Shown here piece by piece: positions 52,467 through 61,212 of a DNA stretch of 64,000 bases. Below the pieces are notes generated by a model, which was not told where the DNA came from, searched no databases, and worked only from the letters and a program-made list of their open reading frames with translations. The stretch comes from Novosphingobium sp. CECT 9465 (lineage in GTDB: Bacteria; Pseudomonadota; Alphaproteobacteria; Sphingomonadales; Sphingomonadaceae): the NCBI RefSeq assembly GCF_920987055.1, contig NZ_CAKLBX010000003.1:1-64000 (forward strand), in the 5' to 3' direction. The translations under genes and the position numbers were made by a program. Within the stretch, counting starts at the first letter, position 1, and every line of letters begins with the position of its first letter.

Positions 52467-54419
52467 TTGGAATCGATCACCCATATGCCGTCACCTCTGG
52501 TCGCGCTGGTCGCGTCGCTTATGCTGCTGTTGATCCCCGCTGCGGCGATGGCCGATACCCGCGATGTTCAAACTGCTTGGCGTCTGCTCGACTATATGGC
52601 GGTCGATTATGGCGGTGCGGTCGCCAACGGCGCGGTCATAAGCGCGTCCGAATACGCGGAGATGACGGAGTTCGCCGCTGGGGTGTCGACGCGCCTCCGC
52701 GCACTTCCCGCGACGCCTGAGCGGCAATCTCTAATCCAAAGCGCTTCGCAGCTCGAAGCCGTGATCGGCCGCAAGGGATCGTCCCGAGAGGTCGCGACAC
52801 TCGCGCATGGCCTCGCCGCCGATCTGCTCAAGGCCTATCCGGTGCCGCTCGCTCCCGCCAAGGCACCCGACCCCGCCATGGGAACAAGGCTATACGTCCA
52901 AAGCTGCTCGTCCTGCCACGGCCTCACCGGCGACGGACATGGGCCTGACGCTGCCAGACTCGACCCGCCGCCGATCGCGTTCACCGACGCCGAACGGGCG
53001 CGCCAGCGCAGCGTGTTCGCGCTCTATCAGGTGATAAGCCAAGGCATCGACGGGACCGCGATGCAGAGCTTCGCCGATCTGCCGAACGATCAACGCTGGG
53101 CGCTGGCGTTCCGCGCTGGCAGCTTCGCCCTGACCGACGCGCAAGCGGTCGAAGGCGAACGGCTGTGGAAGTCCCAGCCGAGCTTGCGGGCGCGGATCCC
53201 CGATTTGAAAACCCTGGTCGCGCTCACCCCCGCCGCGCTTGCGGGCAGCATCGGGCAGGCGAAAGCCGACGCGGTGCTCGCCTATCTGCGGCGCCACCCC
53301 GATCAGGTGATGCAACAAGCCCCGGGCTCGCTCGCGGTCGCTCGCTCCAAGCTTGCGCAAAGCCTCGCCGCGTTCCGGCGCGGCGACCGGCGCGGCGCAA
53401 AGGAACTGGCGCTGTCCGCCTATCTCGACGGGTTCGAGCCGATCGAACCGACGCTCTCGGCGCGCGACCCGACGCTCATGTCCAGGATCGAAGGCGCGAT
53501 GGGAGAATATCGCGCCGCTGTGGAGAGCAGCACGTCGGCCGATGATGTGGCCGAACGAGTGGCAGTGCTGGGCGGCCTGTTCGATGATGCCGAGGCGGCG
53601 CTCGCGCCCGACGCCGCGACGCAGGCGTCCACCTTCTTGGGGGCCTTTACGATCCTGCTGCGTGAGGGGCTGGAAGCTCTTTTGATCGTGGTCGCCATGA
53701 TCGCGTTCCTCCGCAAAGCGGAACGGCCAGAAGCCTTGCGCTATGTGCATGGCGGGTGGATCGGGGCGCTCATCGCGGGCGGGCTTACCTGGGCCGTCGC
53801 CACCTATGCGATCGGGATCAGCGGCGCGAGCCGGGAGCTGACCGAAGGGTTCGGCTCGCTGTTCGCCGCGATCGTGCTGCTCTCGGTCGGAATCTGGATG
53901 CACGGCAAGGCCCAAGCCGATCAGTGGCAACGCTATATCCGGGAGAAAATGTCACGGGCGCTATCGAGCGGGTCGGGATGGTTCCTGTTCGGGCTCGCAT
54001 TCCTGGTGGTCTATCGGGAGGTCTTTGAAACGATCCTTTTCTACGCCGCGCTCTCGACACAGGGTAACACCGCGATGCTGCTGGCCGGCGCCGGCGCAGC
54101 GATCAGCCTTCTCGCCGTCATCGCCTGGGCCATGCTCCGCTACAGCCGGACGCTGCCGATTACGCAGTTCTTCCGCTACAGCTCGTGGCTGATGGCCGCT
54201 CTGACGGTCGTGCTGGCCGGTAAGGGAGTCGCTGCCCTCCAAGAGGCGGGGATCATCGACATAGCGCCGCTCGCCAGCGTGCCACGTATCTCGATGTTGG
54301 GCCTGTTCCCGACATTTCAGTCGGTGCTGGCACAACTCCTGATGCTTGCCGTGATCGTGATCGGGTTTGCCTGGAACCGCCGCGCCAAGCCGCGGGCGGG
54401 CGGGCCGCTAGCCTACTAG
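52467..54419 (+). CDS. Cytochrome c-FTR1 iron permease fusion, copy 2 (intact)
   Basis: This is a 650-residue membrane protein. TTG 52467 opens the frame; ATG 52485 (MPSPLVALVASLMLLLIPAA) is a plausible start and gives a cleaner signal peptide. A periplasmic helical region (TAWRLLDYMAVDYGGAVANG) is followed by a c-type haem site YVQSCSSCHGLTGDGHGPDA near residue 150. A second helical region leads to an FTR1 permease with seven membrane helices and both RExxE motifs: LREGLEALLIVVAMIAFLRK and VVYREVFETILFYAALSTQG. FTR1 proteins import iron after oxidation; the fused haem domain could replace the usual partner oxidase. It shares most of its sequence with the broken copy at 15788-17749. Confidence 0.85.
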   Translation: MESITHMPSPLVALVASLMLLLIPAAAMADTRDVQTAWRLLDYMAVDYGGAVANGAVISASEYAEMTEFAAGVSTRLRALPATPERQSLIQSASQLEAVIGRKGSSREVATLAHGLAADLLKAYPVPLAPAKAPDPAMGTRLYVQSCSSCHGLTGDGHGPDAARLDPPPIAFTDAERARQRSVFALYQVISQGIDGTAMQSFADLPNDQRWALAFRAGSFALTDAQAVEGERLWKSQPSLRARIPDLKTLVALTPAALAGSIGQAKADAVLAYLRRHPDQVMQQAPGSLAVARSKLAQSLAAFRRGDRRGAKELALSAYLDGFEPIEPTLSARDPTLMSRIEGAMGEYRAAVESSTSADDVAERVAVLGGLFDDAEAALAPDAATQASTFLGAFTILLREGLEALLIVVAMIAFLRKAERPEALRYVHGGWIGALIAGGLTWAVATYAIGISGASRELTEGFGSLFAAIVLLSVGIWMHGKAQADQWQRYIREKMSRALSSGSGWFLFGLAFLVVYREVFETILFYAALSTQGNTAMLLAGAGAAISLLAVIAWAMLRYSRTLPITQFFRYSSWLMAALTVVLAGKGVAALQEAGIIDIAPLASVPRISMLGLFPTFQSVLAQLLMLAVIVIGFAWNRRAKPRAGGPLAY

Positions 54420-54458
54420 CGGCAGGGCAGACAACGCCCCTCTCTAAAGCGTTGCCGC

Positions 54459-54498
54459 AACCCTGACCGTGCATCGCACCGTCTCACGCGCCTTGGCT
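54459..54498 (+). repeat. 40-bp direct repeat, downstream copy
   Basis: Partner of 52254-52293, lying 40 nt after the FTR1 stop and before the terminator hairpin. Shared words are CGTGCATCGCAC, TCACGCGCCTT and GGCT. Confidence 0.5.
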
Positions 54499-54513
54499 CG
54501 CAATGTAACGGGA

Positions 54514-54536
54514 GGGCGGCGGGGAAAGCGCCGCCC
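54514..54536. terminator. GC-rich hairpin between convergent genes
   Basis: GGGCGGCG (54514-54521) and CGCCGCCC (54529-54536) form an 8-bp stem with a 7-nt loop between the stops of the FTR1 gene (+) and the copper-binding protein gene (-). No T-run is present. The position suits a shared bidirectional terminator. Confidence 0.55.
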
Positions 54537-54545
54537 TCGGGCCAT

Positions 54546-54878
54546 TTACGCGGCCATCTTGTCGCAAGCCTCGGCGCACTTGCGACATGCGGCGACGCAA
54601 TCCTCCATGCCGTCCAGCCCTTCGCAGCTCGACGCGCACGCCCGGCAAATCTCGGCGCACTCGCGGCAGATATGCCGGTGGTGTTCGGACTTGCGCGCCA
54701 TGAAGTCGATCGCGACGCTGCAAATCTGGGCACAGTCCAGCATCAGCTTCATGTGCTGCGGCTCGGCGTGCCGCCCTCCCGCCTCCAGGCAGTGATTCAT
54801 CGCCATGTGAAGGCAGGTGATGTGGCATTCGTGGCAGGCGTCGATGCACGCCTTCATCTCGGGATCGATCTGATGCAT
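54546..54878 (-). CDS. csp: Four-helix-bundle copper storage protein (Csp-like)
   Basis: This is a 110-residue cytosolic protein (no signal peptide). ATG 54878 (MHQIDPEMKACIDACHECHI) is preferred over an ATG 15 nt upstream. Cysteines recur on helix faces: CIDACHECHITCLHMAMNHC, LDCAQICSVAIDFM, HHRHICRECAEICRACASSC and DCVAACRKCAEACDKM. This is the DUF326/Csp3 pattern, in which four helices line a core with Cys residues that bind many Cu(I) ions. It is preceded by its own CueR-type promoter, embedded in the 3' end of cueR. It is likely a Cu(I) store or buffer. Confidence 0.88.
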   Translation of the reverse strand: MHQIDPEMKACIDACHECHITCLHMAMNHCLEAGGRHAEPQHMKLMLDCAQICSVAIDFMARKSEHHRHICRECAEICRACASSCEGLDGMEDCVAACRKCAEACDKMAA

Positions 54879-54963
54879 TGTCTTTCCTTCCATATGCGCC
54901 CCGCTCCCCTCATAGATACGCGGTACTTGGCGCTATCCCTCGCCGCGGTTTGGACTTCACCGT

Positions 54964-54994
54964 CCTTACGGCTCGGACCATCGTCCAAGGTCAA
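54964..54994 (-). promoter_or_regulatory. CueR-type promoter of the Csp gene
   Basis: On the minus strand TTGACC (54994-54989), a 19-bp spacer containing GGAC-GATG-GTCC, and GTAAGG (54969-54964). The -35 hexamer straddles the cueR stop codon (TGA 54993-54991). It matches the copA and copZ promoters at 57912-57989 in the -35 and the over-long spacer. Confidence 0.6.
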
Positions 54995-55419
54995 CCCTTT
55001 TCTTGCGCACAACGGAGAGTAACATGTTGAACTCCGACCGCAAGATCGTCCAGGATAGGGCAATCTGGCCGATCTCCGCCCGCGCAGCGACGCGCCAGAT
55101 CTTCGAGCGACTTGCGCATCGCTCGGAGCTCGTGCTCCTTGCGCTCCATCTCCGCGGCTCGTGCAAGCGCGAGGGCCTTGACCTCACCACTCGCCCGATC
55201 GCCGTCCTGCCACAGCGCAACGAGCTGGCCGATCTCCGAAATTGGGAAGCCGAGATCGCGCGCGCGTCGGATGAAACGCAGCATGTGCACCTCGCGTTCG
55301 TCATAGTCGCGGTAGCCGGAATCACGCCGCGTGGCCTTGGGGATGAGGCCGATCGCCTCATAATGGCGGATCATCCGCTGGCTGACGCCCGAAGCTTTGG
55401 CAGCTTGTCCTATATTCAC
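54991..55419 (-). CDS. cueR: Copper-responsive MerR-family regulator CueR
   Basis: This is a 142-residue activator starting at GTG 55419 (read MNIGQAAKASGVSQRMIRHY), 8 nt after GAGGAG and 11 nt after the copper-ATPase stop. The longer frame starting at 55452 would overlap the ATPase gene. The DNA-binding winged helix is followed by RDYDEREVHMLRFIRRARDL and the dimerisation helix (EMERKEHELRAMRKSLEDLA). The metal loop CAGGDRPDCPIL has the two Cys of Cu(I) sensors. It probably controls the three 19-bp-spacer promoters in this region. Confidence 0.9.
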   Translation of the reverse strand: MNIGQAAKASGVSQRMIRHYEAIGLIPKATRRDSGYRDYDEREVHMLRFIRRARDLGFPISEIGQLVALWQDGDRASGEVKALALARAAEMERKEHELRAMRKSLEDLARRCAGGDRPDCPILDDLAVGVQHVTLRCAQEKG

Positions 55420-55430
55420 GTATTGTCTCC

Positions 55431-57884
55431 TCAAGCCGCTGTCGGACGCCAACGGCGAAGCGTCAGCGCATTGGCAGCGACGCTGACGCTCGACAGCGCC
55501 ATCGCCGCGCCGGCGATCACCGGGCTTAGATAACCGAACGCCGCCAGCGGAATGCCGATCAGATTGTAGATGAACGCCCAGAACAAGCCTTGGCGGATCT
55601 TGGCATAGGTCCGCTTCGAGATGTCGATCGCGTCCGCCACCAGGCGTGGATCGCCCCGCATCAGCGTGATGCCCGCTGCGTGCATGGCGACGTCAGTGCC
55701 AGTCGACATGGCGATGCCGACATCCGCTGCAGCGAGGGCAGGGGCATCGTTGACGCCGTCGCCGACCATGGCGACCGTGCGGTCCTCGGCCCGCAACGCC
55801 GCTACCGCATCCGACTTTCCTTCCGGCAGGACATTGGCGACGAAGTCGTCGATGCCGAGCTTGGCTGCGGCTGCGCGGGCGCTTCCCGCATTGTCTCCGG
55901 TCAGCATCACGCTGCGTATGCCGCGGCCATGCAGCGCCGCCACGGCGGCCGCGGCGGAAGCCTTCACCTCGTCGCCGAACGCCAGCAGGCCGAGGAGGCG
56001 GCGTTCGGGCGCGCGCTCCGCAACCCAGGAGACCGTCCGTCCCTCGGCTTCCAGCCTGGCCGCCTCGGTGGCCAGCGGCGTCAGTGCGATAGCTTCGTCC
56101 TCCATCAAGCGCGTGCTGCCGAGGATCAGGTCGCGGCCGTTGACGTCTGCAGCAACCCCGCGGCCGGGCAGGCCGCGCATCCCGCTGGCGCGGGCGGGTT
56201 CGACGCCTTCCGAGCTGGCCCACGCCATGACGGCCCGTGCGAGCGGATGCTCGCTTCCGGCCTGAAGCGCCGCGGCGAGCGCGATGAGATCGGTGCGCTC
56301 GACCCCGGCGGCGGGCAGTCCGGCCAGCAGCGAGGGCTTGCCTTCGGTCAGCGTGCCGGTCTTGTCGAACGCAACGACATTGATGCGGTGCGCGGTCTCC
56401 AGCGCCTCGGCATCCTTGATGAGCACGCCGGCCCGCGCGGCAACGCCCGTACCGGCCATGATCGCGGTCGGAGTGGCTAGGCCGAGCGCGCACGGGCAGG
56501 CGATGACGAGCACCGCGACCGCGTTCAGGATCGCGACTTCCACTCCGGCGCCGGCGATCAGCCATCCGGCGAGGGTAAGCGCGGCTATGACGAGGACGAT
56601 TGGCACGAACACGGCACTGACTTTGTCGACGAGCCGCTGGATCGGAGCCTTGGCGCCTTGCGCGCTTTCGACCAGGCGCACGATGCGGGCGAGGGTGGTC
56701 TCAGCCCCCACCGCCGTCGTCTCGACCAGGATGAGCCCGTCCGCGTTGATCGATCCGCCGGTCACTGGGTCTCCAGCGGCCTTGGCGACCGGAAGGCTCT
56801 CTCCGGTGAGCATGGATTCATCGACATGGGTCGCTCCCTCGATCAGTCGTCCATCGACGGGGATGCGCTCCCCGGGCCGGACGCGGACGCGGTCACCCGA
56901 GCGCACCTCCGCCAGGGCAATCTCTCGTTCGCTGCCGTCGGTGCCGACAACGCGAGCCTGGTCGGGCCGCAGCGCCATCAGCGCGCGGATCGCCTCTCCG
57001 GTCTGACGCTTGGCGCGGCCTTCGAGCCATTTGCCGAGCAGGATAAGGGTGATGACGACGGCCGAAGCCTCGAAGTAATAATGCGCGTCCATGCCGTGCA
57101 TCGGCGCGAACAGCAGCTGGTAGAGGCTGAGCCCATAGGCGGCCGATGTGCCGATCGCGACCAGCAGGTCCATATTGCCGGTTCGGGCGCGCGCGGCCTT
57201 CCAACCCGCGCGATAGAAGCGCGCGCCCAGCCAGAACTGCACGGGCGTCGCGAGCAGCAGCTGGATCCAGCCCGGCACGGCCACCTCGATACCGAACGGG
57301 GCCAGCAGCATCGGAAAGACAAGCGGCAGCGACAGCGCCGCGGCGATCAGCACATGGCGGAGCTCTCTTGTTGCGGCGGCGTCGCGCCGGGCGTCCTCGG
57401 CGCCGCGTTCCGCCTCCGCCGATCCGGTGCGCGCCGATGCAGTGTAGCCAGCACTTTCGACAGCCTCGACCAAGACATAAGCGGGGACGTCACCCGCCGT
57501 TTCGATCCGCGCCGTCTCGGCCGCCAGGTTGACACTCGCGGAGCGGACGCCGGGCACTTTCAGCAGCGCCTTCTCGACCCGGGTGACGCAGGAGGCGCAG
57601 GTCATGCCGGTGATCGTCAGCTCGGTCGTCTGTGTCACCGGGGTGTAGCCCGCCGCAAGAACCGCATCGGCTACGGCAGCGACATCGGATCGTCCATCGA
57701 CGAACTCGACATTCGCGCGCTCCGTCGCGAGATTGACCGAGACGCCGGCAACGCCCTGCACCCCGGCGATGGCGCGCTCCACCCGCCCGACGCACGTCGC
57801 GCAGGTCATGCCATCGATGGCCAGCGACAGCCTTTCGTCGCTTCTCGTCTGTGCCTGCATTGGCAGCTGCGCCCGGGCGTTCAT
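55431..57884 (-). CDS. copA: Cu(I)-exporting P1B-1 ATPase
   Basis: This is an 817-residue copper-exporting ATPase. I place the start at ATG 57884 ([20 protein letters not shown]), just after GGAGACG; the open frame extending to 57926 would cover the promoter. Two N-terminal metal-binding domains have GMTCATC and GMTCASC (near residues 28-31 and 96-99). It has eight membrane helices, the metal motif [13 protein letters not shown], phosphorylation site [17 protein letters not shown] and the hinge [10 protein letters not shown]. The end has [10 protein letters not shown] with the helix-8 MxxSS element (ALSSVSV). It is transcribed with cueR downstream and divergent from copZ. Confidence 0.93.
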   Translation of the reverse strand: MNARAQLPMQAQTRSDERLSLAIDGMTCATCVGRVERAIAGVQGVAGVSVNLATERANVEFVDGRSDVAAVADAVLAAGYTPVTQTTELTITGMTCASCVTRVEKALLKVPGVRSASVNLAAETARIETAGDVPAYVLVEAVESAGYTASARTGSAEAERGAEDARRDAAATRELRHVLIAAALSLPLVFPMLLAPFGIEVAVPGWIQLLLATPVQFWLGARFYRAGWKAARARTGNMDLLVAIGTSAAYGLSLYQLLFAPMHGMDAHYYFEASAVVITLILLGKWLEGRAKRQTGEAIRALMALRPDQARVVGTDGSEREIALAEVRSGDRVRVRPGERIPVDGRLIEGATHVDESMLTGESLPVAKAAGDPVTGGSINADGLILVETTAVGAETTLARIVRLVESAQGAKAPIQRLVDKVSAVFVPIVLVIAALTLAGWLIAGAGVEVAILNAVAVLVIACPCALGLATPTAIMAGTGVAARAGVLIKDAEALETAHRINVVAFDKTGTLTEGKPSLLAGLPAAGVERTDLIALAAALQAGSEHPLARAVMAWASSEGVEPARASGMRGLPGRGVAADVNGRDLILGSTRLMEDEAIALTPLATEAARLEAEGRTVSWVAERAPERRLLGLLAFGDEVKASAAAAVAALHGRGIRSVMLTGDNAGSARAAAAKLGIDDFVANVLPEGKSDAVAALRAEDRTVAMVGDGVNDAPALAAADVGIAMSTGTDVAMHAAGITLMRGDPRLVADAIDISKRTYAKIRQGLFWAFIYNLIGIPLAAFGYLSPVIAGAAMALSSVSVAANALTLRRWRPTAA

Positions 57885-57911
57885 GGTCGTCTCCACTACT
57901 GAGTCGACGGC

Positions 57912-57942
57912 CTTATGGTCCCTCACATTGTGTCAAGGTCAA
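57912..57942 (-). promoter_or_regulatory. CueR-type promoter of copA (ATPase)
   Basis: Minus-strand TTGACC (57942-57937), 19-bp spacer TTGACACAATGTGAGGGAC with dyad GACACAATGTG, then CATAAG (57917-57912), about 28 nt before the ATG at 57884. Long spacer plus central dyad is diagnostic of MerR-family activation. Confidence 0.7.
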
Positions 57943-57958
57943 CAGCTAAATTCACCTC

Positions 57959-57989
57959 TTGACCCTGACACAGTGTCAAGCCCCATATT
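57959..57989 (+). promoter_or_regulatory. CueR-type promoter of copZ
   Basis: Plus-strand TTGACC (57959-57964), 19-bp spacer CTGACACAGTGTCAAGCCC with perfect dyad GACAC-A-GTGTC (57967-57977), then CATATT (57984-57989), 30 nt before the copZ ATG. It is arranged back to back with the copA promoter; the two -35 boxes are 16 bp apart. Confidence 0.7.
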
Positions 57990-58018
57990 TGTTTCATCCA
58001 CCTTATGGGAGAACGAAG

Positions 58019-58213
58019 ATGATCGACTTCAAAGTTCAGGGAATGACCTGCGGAGGCTGTGCGCGCGGTGTGACCAACGCGCTTCAGCGCGTCGATGCCA
58101 ATGCCGTCGTCAACATCGATTTGGCGAGAAAGACCGTTTCGGTAAACTCGACGGCCGATGTACAGCAGCTCAAGCAGGCCATCGAGAAAGCCGGCTTCGC
58201 GGTGACGCAATAA
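58019..58213 (+). CDS. copZ: Copper chaperone CopZ
   Basis: This is a 64-residue cytosolic HMA-domain protein starting at ATG 58019 after GGGAGAACG. It has the copper site GMTCGGCARGVTNALQ (CxxC), then the ferredoxin-like strands VVNIDLARKTVSVNS and helix VQQLKQAIEKAGFAV. It would deliver Cu(I) to the divergent ATPase or to the Csp store. It has its own CueR-type promoter. It is complete. Confidence 0.92.
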   Translation: MIDFKVQGMTCGGCARGVTNALQRVDANAVVNIDLARKTVSVNSTADVQQLKQAIEKAGFAVTQ

Positions 58214-58330
58214 AGCCCCATTTTGCCTAAGGGATTTGCGGGGCGGGCGCGTAAAACAATTGTGCGGTGATCCGCACGCGCCCGCCTCGCGATCATAAGT
58301 ACAGGGGGACTGTATGCGTTCCGCAGCACA

Positions 58331-59270
58331 ATGAATGAGGGTGGCAGATTGATGACCGACGGTGAGCGCAGTGGGTCAGGGAGCGACAAGGACGCCCTCG
58401 AAGTCGTCCTCATCACAGGTGCGAGCGGCTTTACAGCCGCCGCGCTAGTTGCCCAGCCGAGGGAACGCTACACGGTTGTCGGCCTGGATCGTGTCGGTCC
58501 TCCAGACCCGCGGCCGCCCGCGTCGGCAATCGGCTATGACATCACGGGCAACCCCAATCCGCTCTACGACAAGGCCACCGTGCACGACACCCGCCGGCTG
58601 ATTGACGGGCTCCGGTCGTTCGACGTCGAGCAATTCGTCTTCGCCAGCACAATGCTGGTTCATAAGCCTGCCGCCACTCCGGAAGAGCGCATCAGCGAGG
58701 AGTCGCCAATCGGTGCGTCCTAGGCGTATCCACAGTCGAAAGTTGTTGCCGAAGCACTGCTGCACGCGAGGCGCGGTAAGATTCCCGTCGTCTTCCTCCC
58801 CGCCGCCGGAGTTTACGACGGCGACGGGCGCTCGGCGTTACTCGCGCAGCAGATATCCCAGATCTACGAGCATCGCGTGATCTCGCACTTTTATCACGGG
58901 ATGCTGCGTGCGGCATCGGCGCACCGCGACGACTTGGCCGATGCCGTGCTTCGCCTGGTCGATCGGCGGCACGACCTTTCGGCCGAGCTGCCGCTGCTCA
59001 TCGGCGCGCCCGGCTATGCCGAGATCCAGGACATCGTGGGCGAGGCGCTCGACGGCGAGGTCCGGAAGACTATCCGGATTCCGTAGCCGCTCGCGAAGGC
59101 CGGGATCATCCTGCAGAACGAAGCGCTCGGCAGCGACGACTTCATCCAGCCCTGGATGATCGACAGCAGCAACGACCACTATATCCTCGATATCTCCCGC
59201 GCGCGTTCGCTGCTCGGATGGTAGCCGAAACACAGTCTCCGCGACACGCTGCCCGCGATCGTCACCGCTC
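58331..59270 (+). pseudogene. Epimerase-domain pseudogene with three in-frame amber codons
   Basis: This is a partial duplicate of the epimerase part of the fusion at 49515. The start region matches (MNEGGRLMTDGERSGSGSDK against MNKGGKVMTDGKRSEAGSGQ), as do VVLITGASGFTAAALVAQPR and ITGNPNPLYDKATVHDTRRL. About 35 codons are deleted after PASAI. The frame then stays the same throughout, interrupted only by TAG at 58721 (W in the intact gene, GASWAYPQ), 59084 (Q, IPQPLAK) and 59222 (E, GWEPKH). Similarity ends near 59270; linker and membrane domains are absent. It lies between copZ and the MFS gene. Confidence 0.85.
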
Positions 59271-59289
59271 GCTTTCACACTCACTGCCG

Positions 59290-60624
59290 CTACTGGATCG
59301 GCCAGCGTGGATGCAGCTCGTCGATCACGAACGCGTGGCGGGCGCGACCGCCCGGATGCCCTTCGAGAAGATGGGGATGATCGAGTGGCAGATCGTCATG
59401 CCTGTGTGCTACCACTTCGGCGTCTTCACTGGGCCAGATGCGGAACGCAATCACCGTGCCGATTAGCGCCAGCACAGCGGCCGCAGCGAACGCGGCGCCC
59501 ATGCCGCCGAATGCGCCGATCTGACCTGCCAGTGGATAGGCAATTAGCCAGCACACATGGCTAAGCGCGAATTGCGCTGCAAACAGGGCGGGCCGATCCT
59601 GCCCGCCCGAAGAGCGGCGTAGCAGCCGGCCACCAGGCGTAATGCTGGCCGAATAGGCAATGCCAAGTGCTAACCAGCCCACGAGGATCACGCCCCAATA
59701 ATGGGGGGCGGCGTGGTCCTGCCAAGACAAGGCGAGCGCCGCCAGCGTGACCGTCATAGCCGAAGCGGCCGACAGCATCACTGTCCGATCGGAGAGCCGT
59801 TCAAGCAAACGCGGCAGCAACAGCGCCGCCAGCATCGAGCCGCCACCGAAAGCGGCGAGCGTGATCGCCATCGCGCTCTGTCCACGCCCAAGGGCCGACT
59901 GTACCAGCACTGGCGTATTAACAATCACCATCGCACTGGCCGCGGCGGCTGCAAGAGTCACGGCGAGCAGGCCACGAAGCCGAGGCGTTTTGAGGTAAAG
60001 CCGGGCGCCGCGCGTGGTATTATAATAGATGCCGCCCGTCGGCCGGCTGGCAGCGGCCCGCGGAAGCACGGTCGTCAACACAAGAAGGGCCGAACAGGCA
60101 AAACCGATTGCAGTGCCTGAGAACAGCCAGTGGAAGCTCATAACCGTAAGCAGCGCGGCAGCGAGCATCGGGCTTGTCAGGCTTTCCATGTCATAGGCGA
60201 GGCGAGAGAGGGACAGCGCCTTAGTATAGTCCTGTTCCTCGGGCAGCACGTCAGGGATGGTCGCCTGGAAGGTCGGCGTGAACCCTGCCGAAGCCGATTG
60301 CAGCACGAAGATCAGTACGTAGATTTGCCACACCTGATCGATGAAGGGCAGCGCGAGCGCGACCAGGCAACGGATCAGGTCCATCGCGATGAGGAAACTA
60401 CGGCGCGGCAATCGGTTTGCATAGGCGCCGACAATCGGGGCCACACCGATATAAGCGATCATCTTGATCGCCATCGCTGTGCCCAGCACGGCACCCGCGT
60501 CAGCACCAGCGATGTCATAGGCGAGCAGGCCCAACGCGACGGTAGCGAGGCCGGTGCCGATCAGCGCGATGATCTGGGCCAAGAACAGATGGCGATAGGT
60601 TCGGTTGGCCAATATTTTGAGCAT
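59290..60624 (-). CDS. MFS metal exporter with His-rich C-terminus (NreB-like)
   Basis: This is a 444-residue major-facilitator protein with 12 hydrophobic segments, starting MLKILANRTYRHLFLAQIIA. The loop 2-3 region reads GVAPIVGAYANRLPRRSFLI, a MFS-like basic loop. The cytoplasmic C-terminus is His-rich (AHRHDDLPLDHPHLLEGHPG; ARHAFVIDELHPRWP), as in NreB-type nickel exporters. Export of Ni or Co is a reasonable inference, not proved. It is downstream of the YqaA-type gene in the same direction, 37 nt apart. The pseudogene at 58331 ends just before its stop. Confidence 0.75.
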   Translation of the reverse strand: MLKILANRTYRHLFLAQIIALIGTGLATVALGLLAYDIAGADAGAVLGTAMAIKMIAYIGVAPIVGAYANRLPRRSFLIAMDLIRCLVALALPFIDQVWQIYVLIFVLQSASAGFTPTFQATIPDVLPEEQDYTKALSLSRLAYDMESLTSPMLAAALLTVMSFHWLFSGTAIGFACSALLVLTTVLPRAAASRPTGGIYYNTTRGARLYLKTPRLRGLLAVTLAAAAASAMVIVNTPVLVQSALGRGQSAMAITLAAFGGGSMLAALLLPRLLERLSDRTVMLSAASAMTVTLAALALSWQDHAAPHYWGVILVGWLALGIAYSASITPGGRLLRRSSGGQDRPALFAAQFALSHVCWLIAYPLAGQIGAFGGMGAAFAAAAVLALIGTVIAFRIWPSEDAEVVAHRHDDLPLDHPHLLEGHPGGRARHAFVIDELHPRWPIQ

Positions 60625-60661
60625 GGCTACCTCGTTGGGCCCGTGAGACTGGTCTGCAGCC

Positions 60662-61180
60662 TCATGCGGTCAGATAACCATGCGCCACCATCAGCACTAG
60701 ATAGCGTCCGGATTTGGCGATCGTGACCAGCAGGAGGAAGCGGGAAAGCGGCGTGCGCAAGACGCCGGCGATAAGCGTCAGGGGATCGCCGATGATGGGC
60801 AGCCATGAGAACAGCAGGGAAAGCGCGCCGAACCGGCGATAGCGCCTTTCCGCTTTCGCCATTGCGGTCTCCGAGACCGGGAACCAGCGGGCGCCGCGAT
60901 GATGCGCGAGAAAGCGGCCAAGCGCCCAGTTGAGTGTTGAGCCCAGCACATTGCCCACCGACGCGGCCAGGAGCAGCGGGACCGGCTCGAACCTTCCGGA
61001 AGCCAGCATGGCGAGCAGCAGCAGTTCGGATTGTGCCGGCAGCAGGGTTGCAGCAACCAGCGCAGCCAGAAACAGGCCAGGATAACCCAGCGCGAGAAGA
61101 TCGATGTCCGGCAGCTGAAAACTCTCCGGTAAAACGCATGACGCCGACGATCCCACCGCGCTGTTCATGAGGGCTCGCAC
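60662..61180 (-). CDS. YqaA/DedA-type membrane protein
   Basis: This is a 172-residue protein starting at 61180 (MRALMNSAVGSSASCVLPES), with membrane segments (YPGLFLAALVAATLLPAQSE; LLLAASVGNVLGSTLNWALG; FGALSLLFSWLPIIGDPLTL; FLLLVTIAKSGRYLVLMVAH). The motif FSWLPIIGDPLTLIAGVLR is characteristic of the YqaA branch of SNARE-associated/DedA-like proteins. A later start (MNSAVGSS) is possible. It lies between the anchor protein gene and the MFS gene. The function is not established; relatives affect membrane homeostasis and metal tolerance. Confidence 0.7.
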   Translation of the reverse strand: MRALMNSAVGSSASCVLPESFQLPDIDLLALGYPGLFLAALVAATLLPAQSELLLLAMLASGRFEPVPLLLAASVGNVLGSTLNWALGRFLAHHRGARWFPVSETAMAKAERRYRRFGALSLLFSWLPIIGDPLTLIAGVLRTPLSRFLLLVTIAKSGRYLVLMVAHGYLTA

Positions 61181-61212
61181 GGCGGGATTCGATCGGACGA
61201 GATGCAGCGATG

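Noticed and set aside
58331..59270. Genuine amber recoding (suppressed TAG) as the main explanation
   Set aside because: A large in-frame deletion and loss of the downstream domains fit an ordinary pseudogene better; kept only as something to check.
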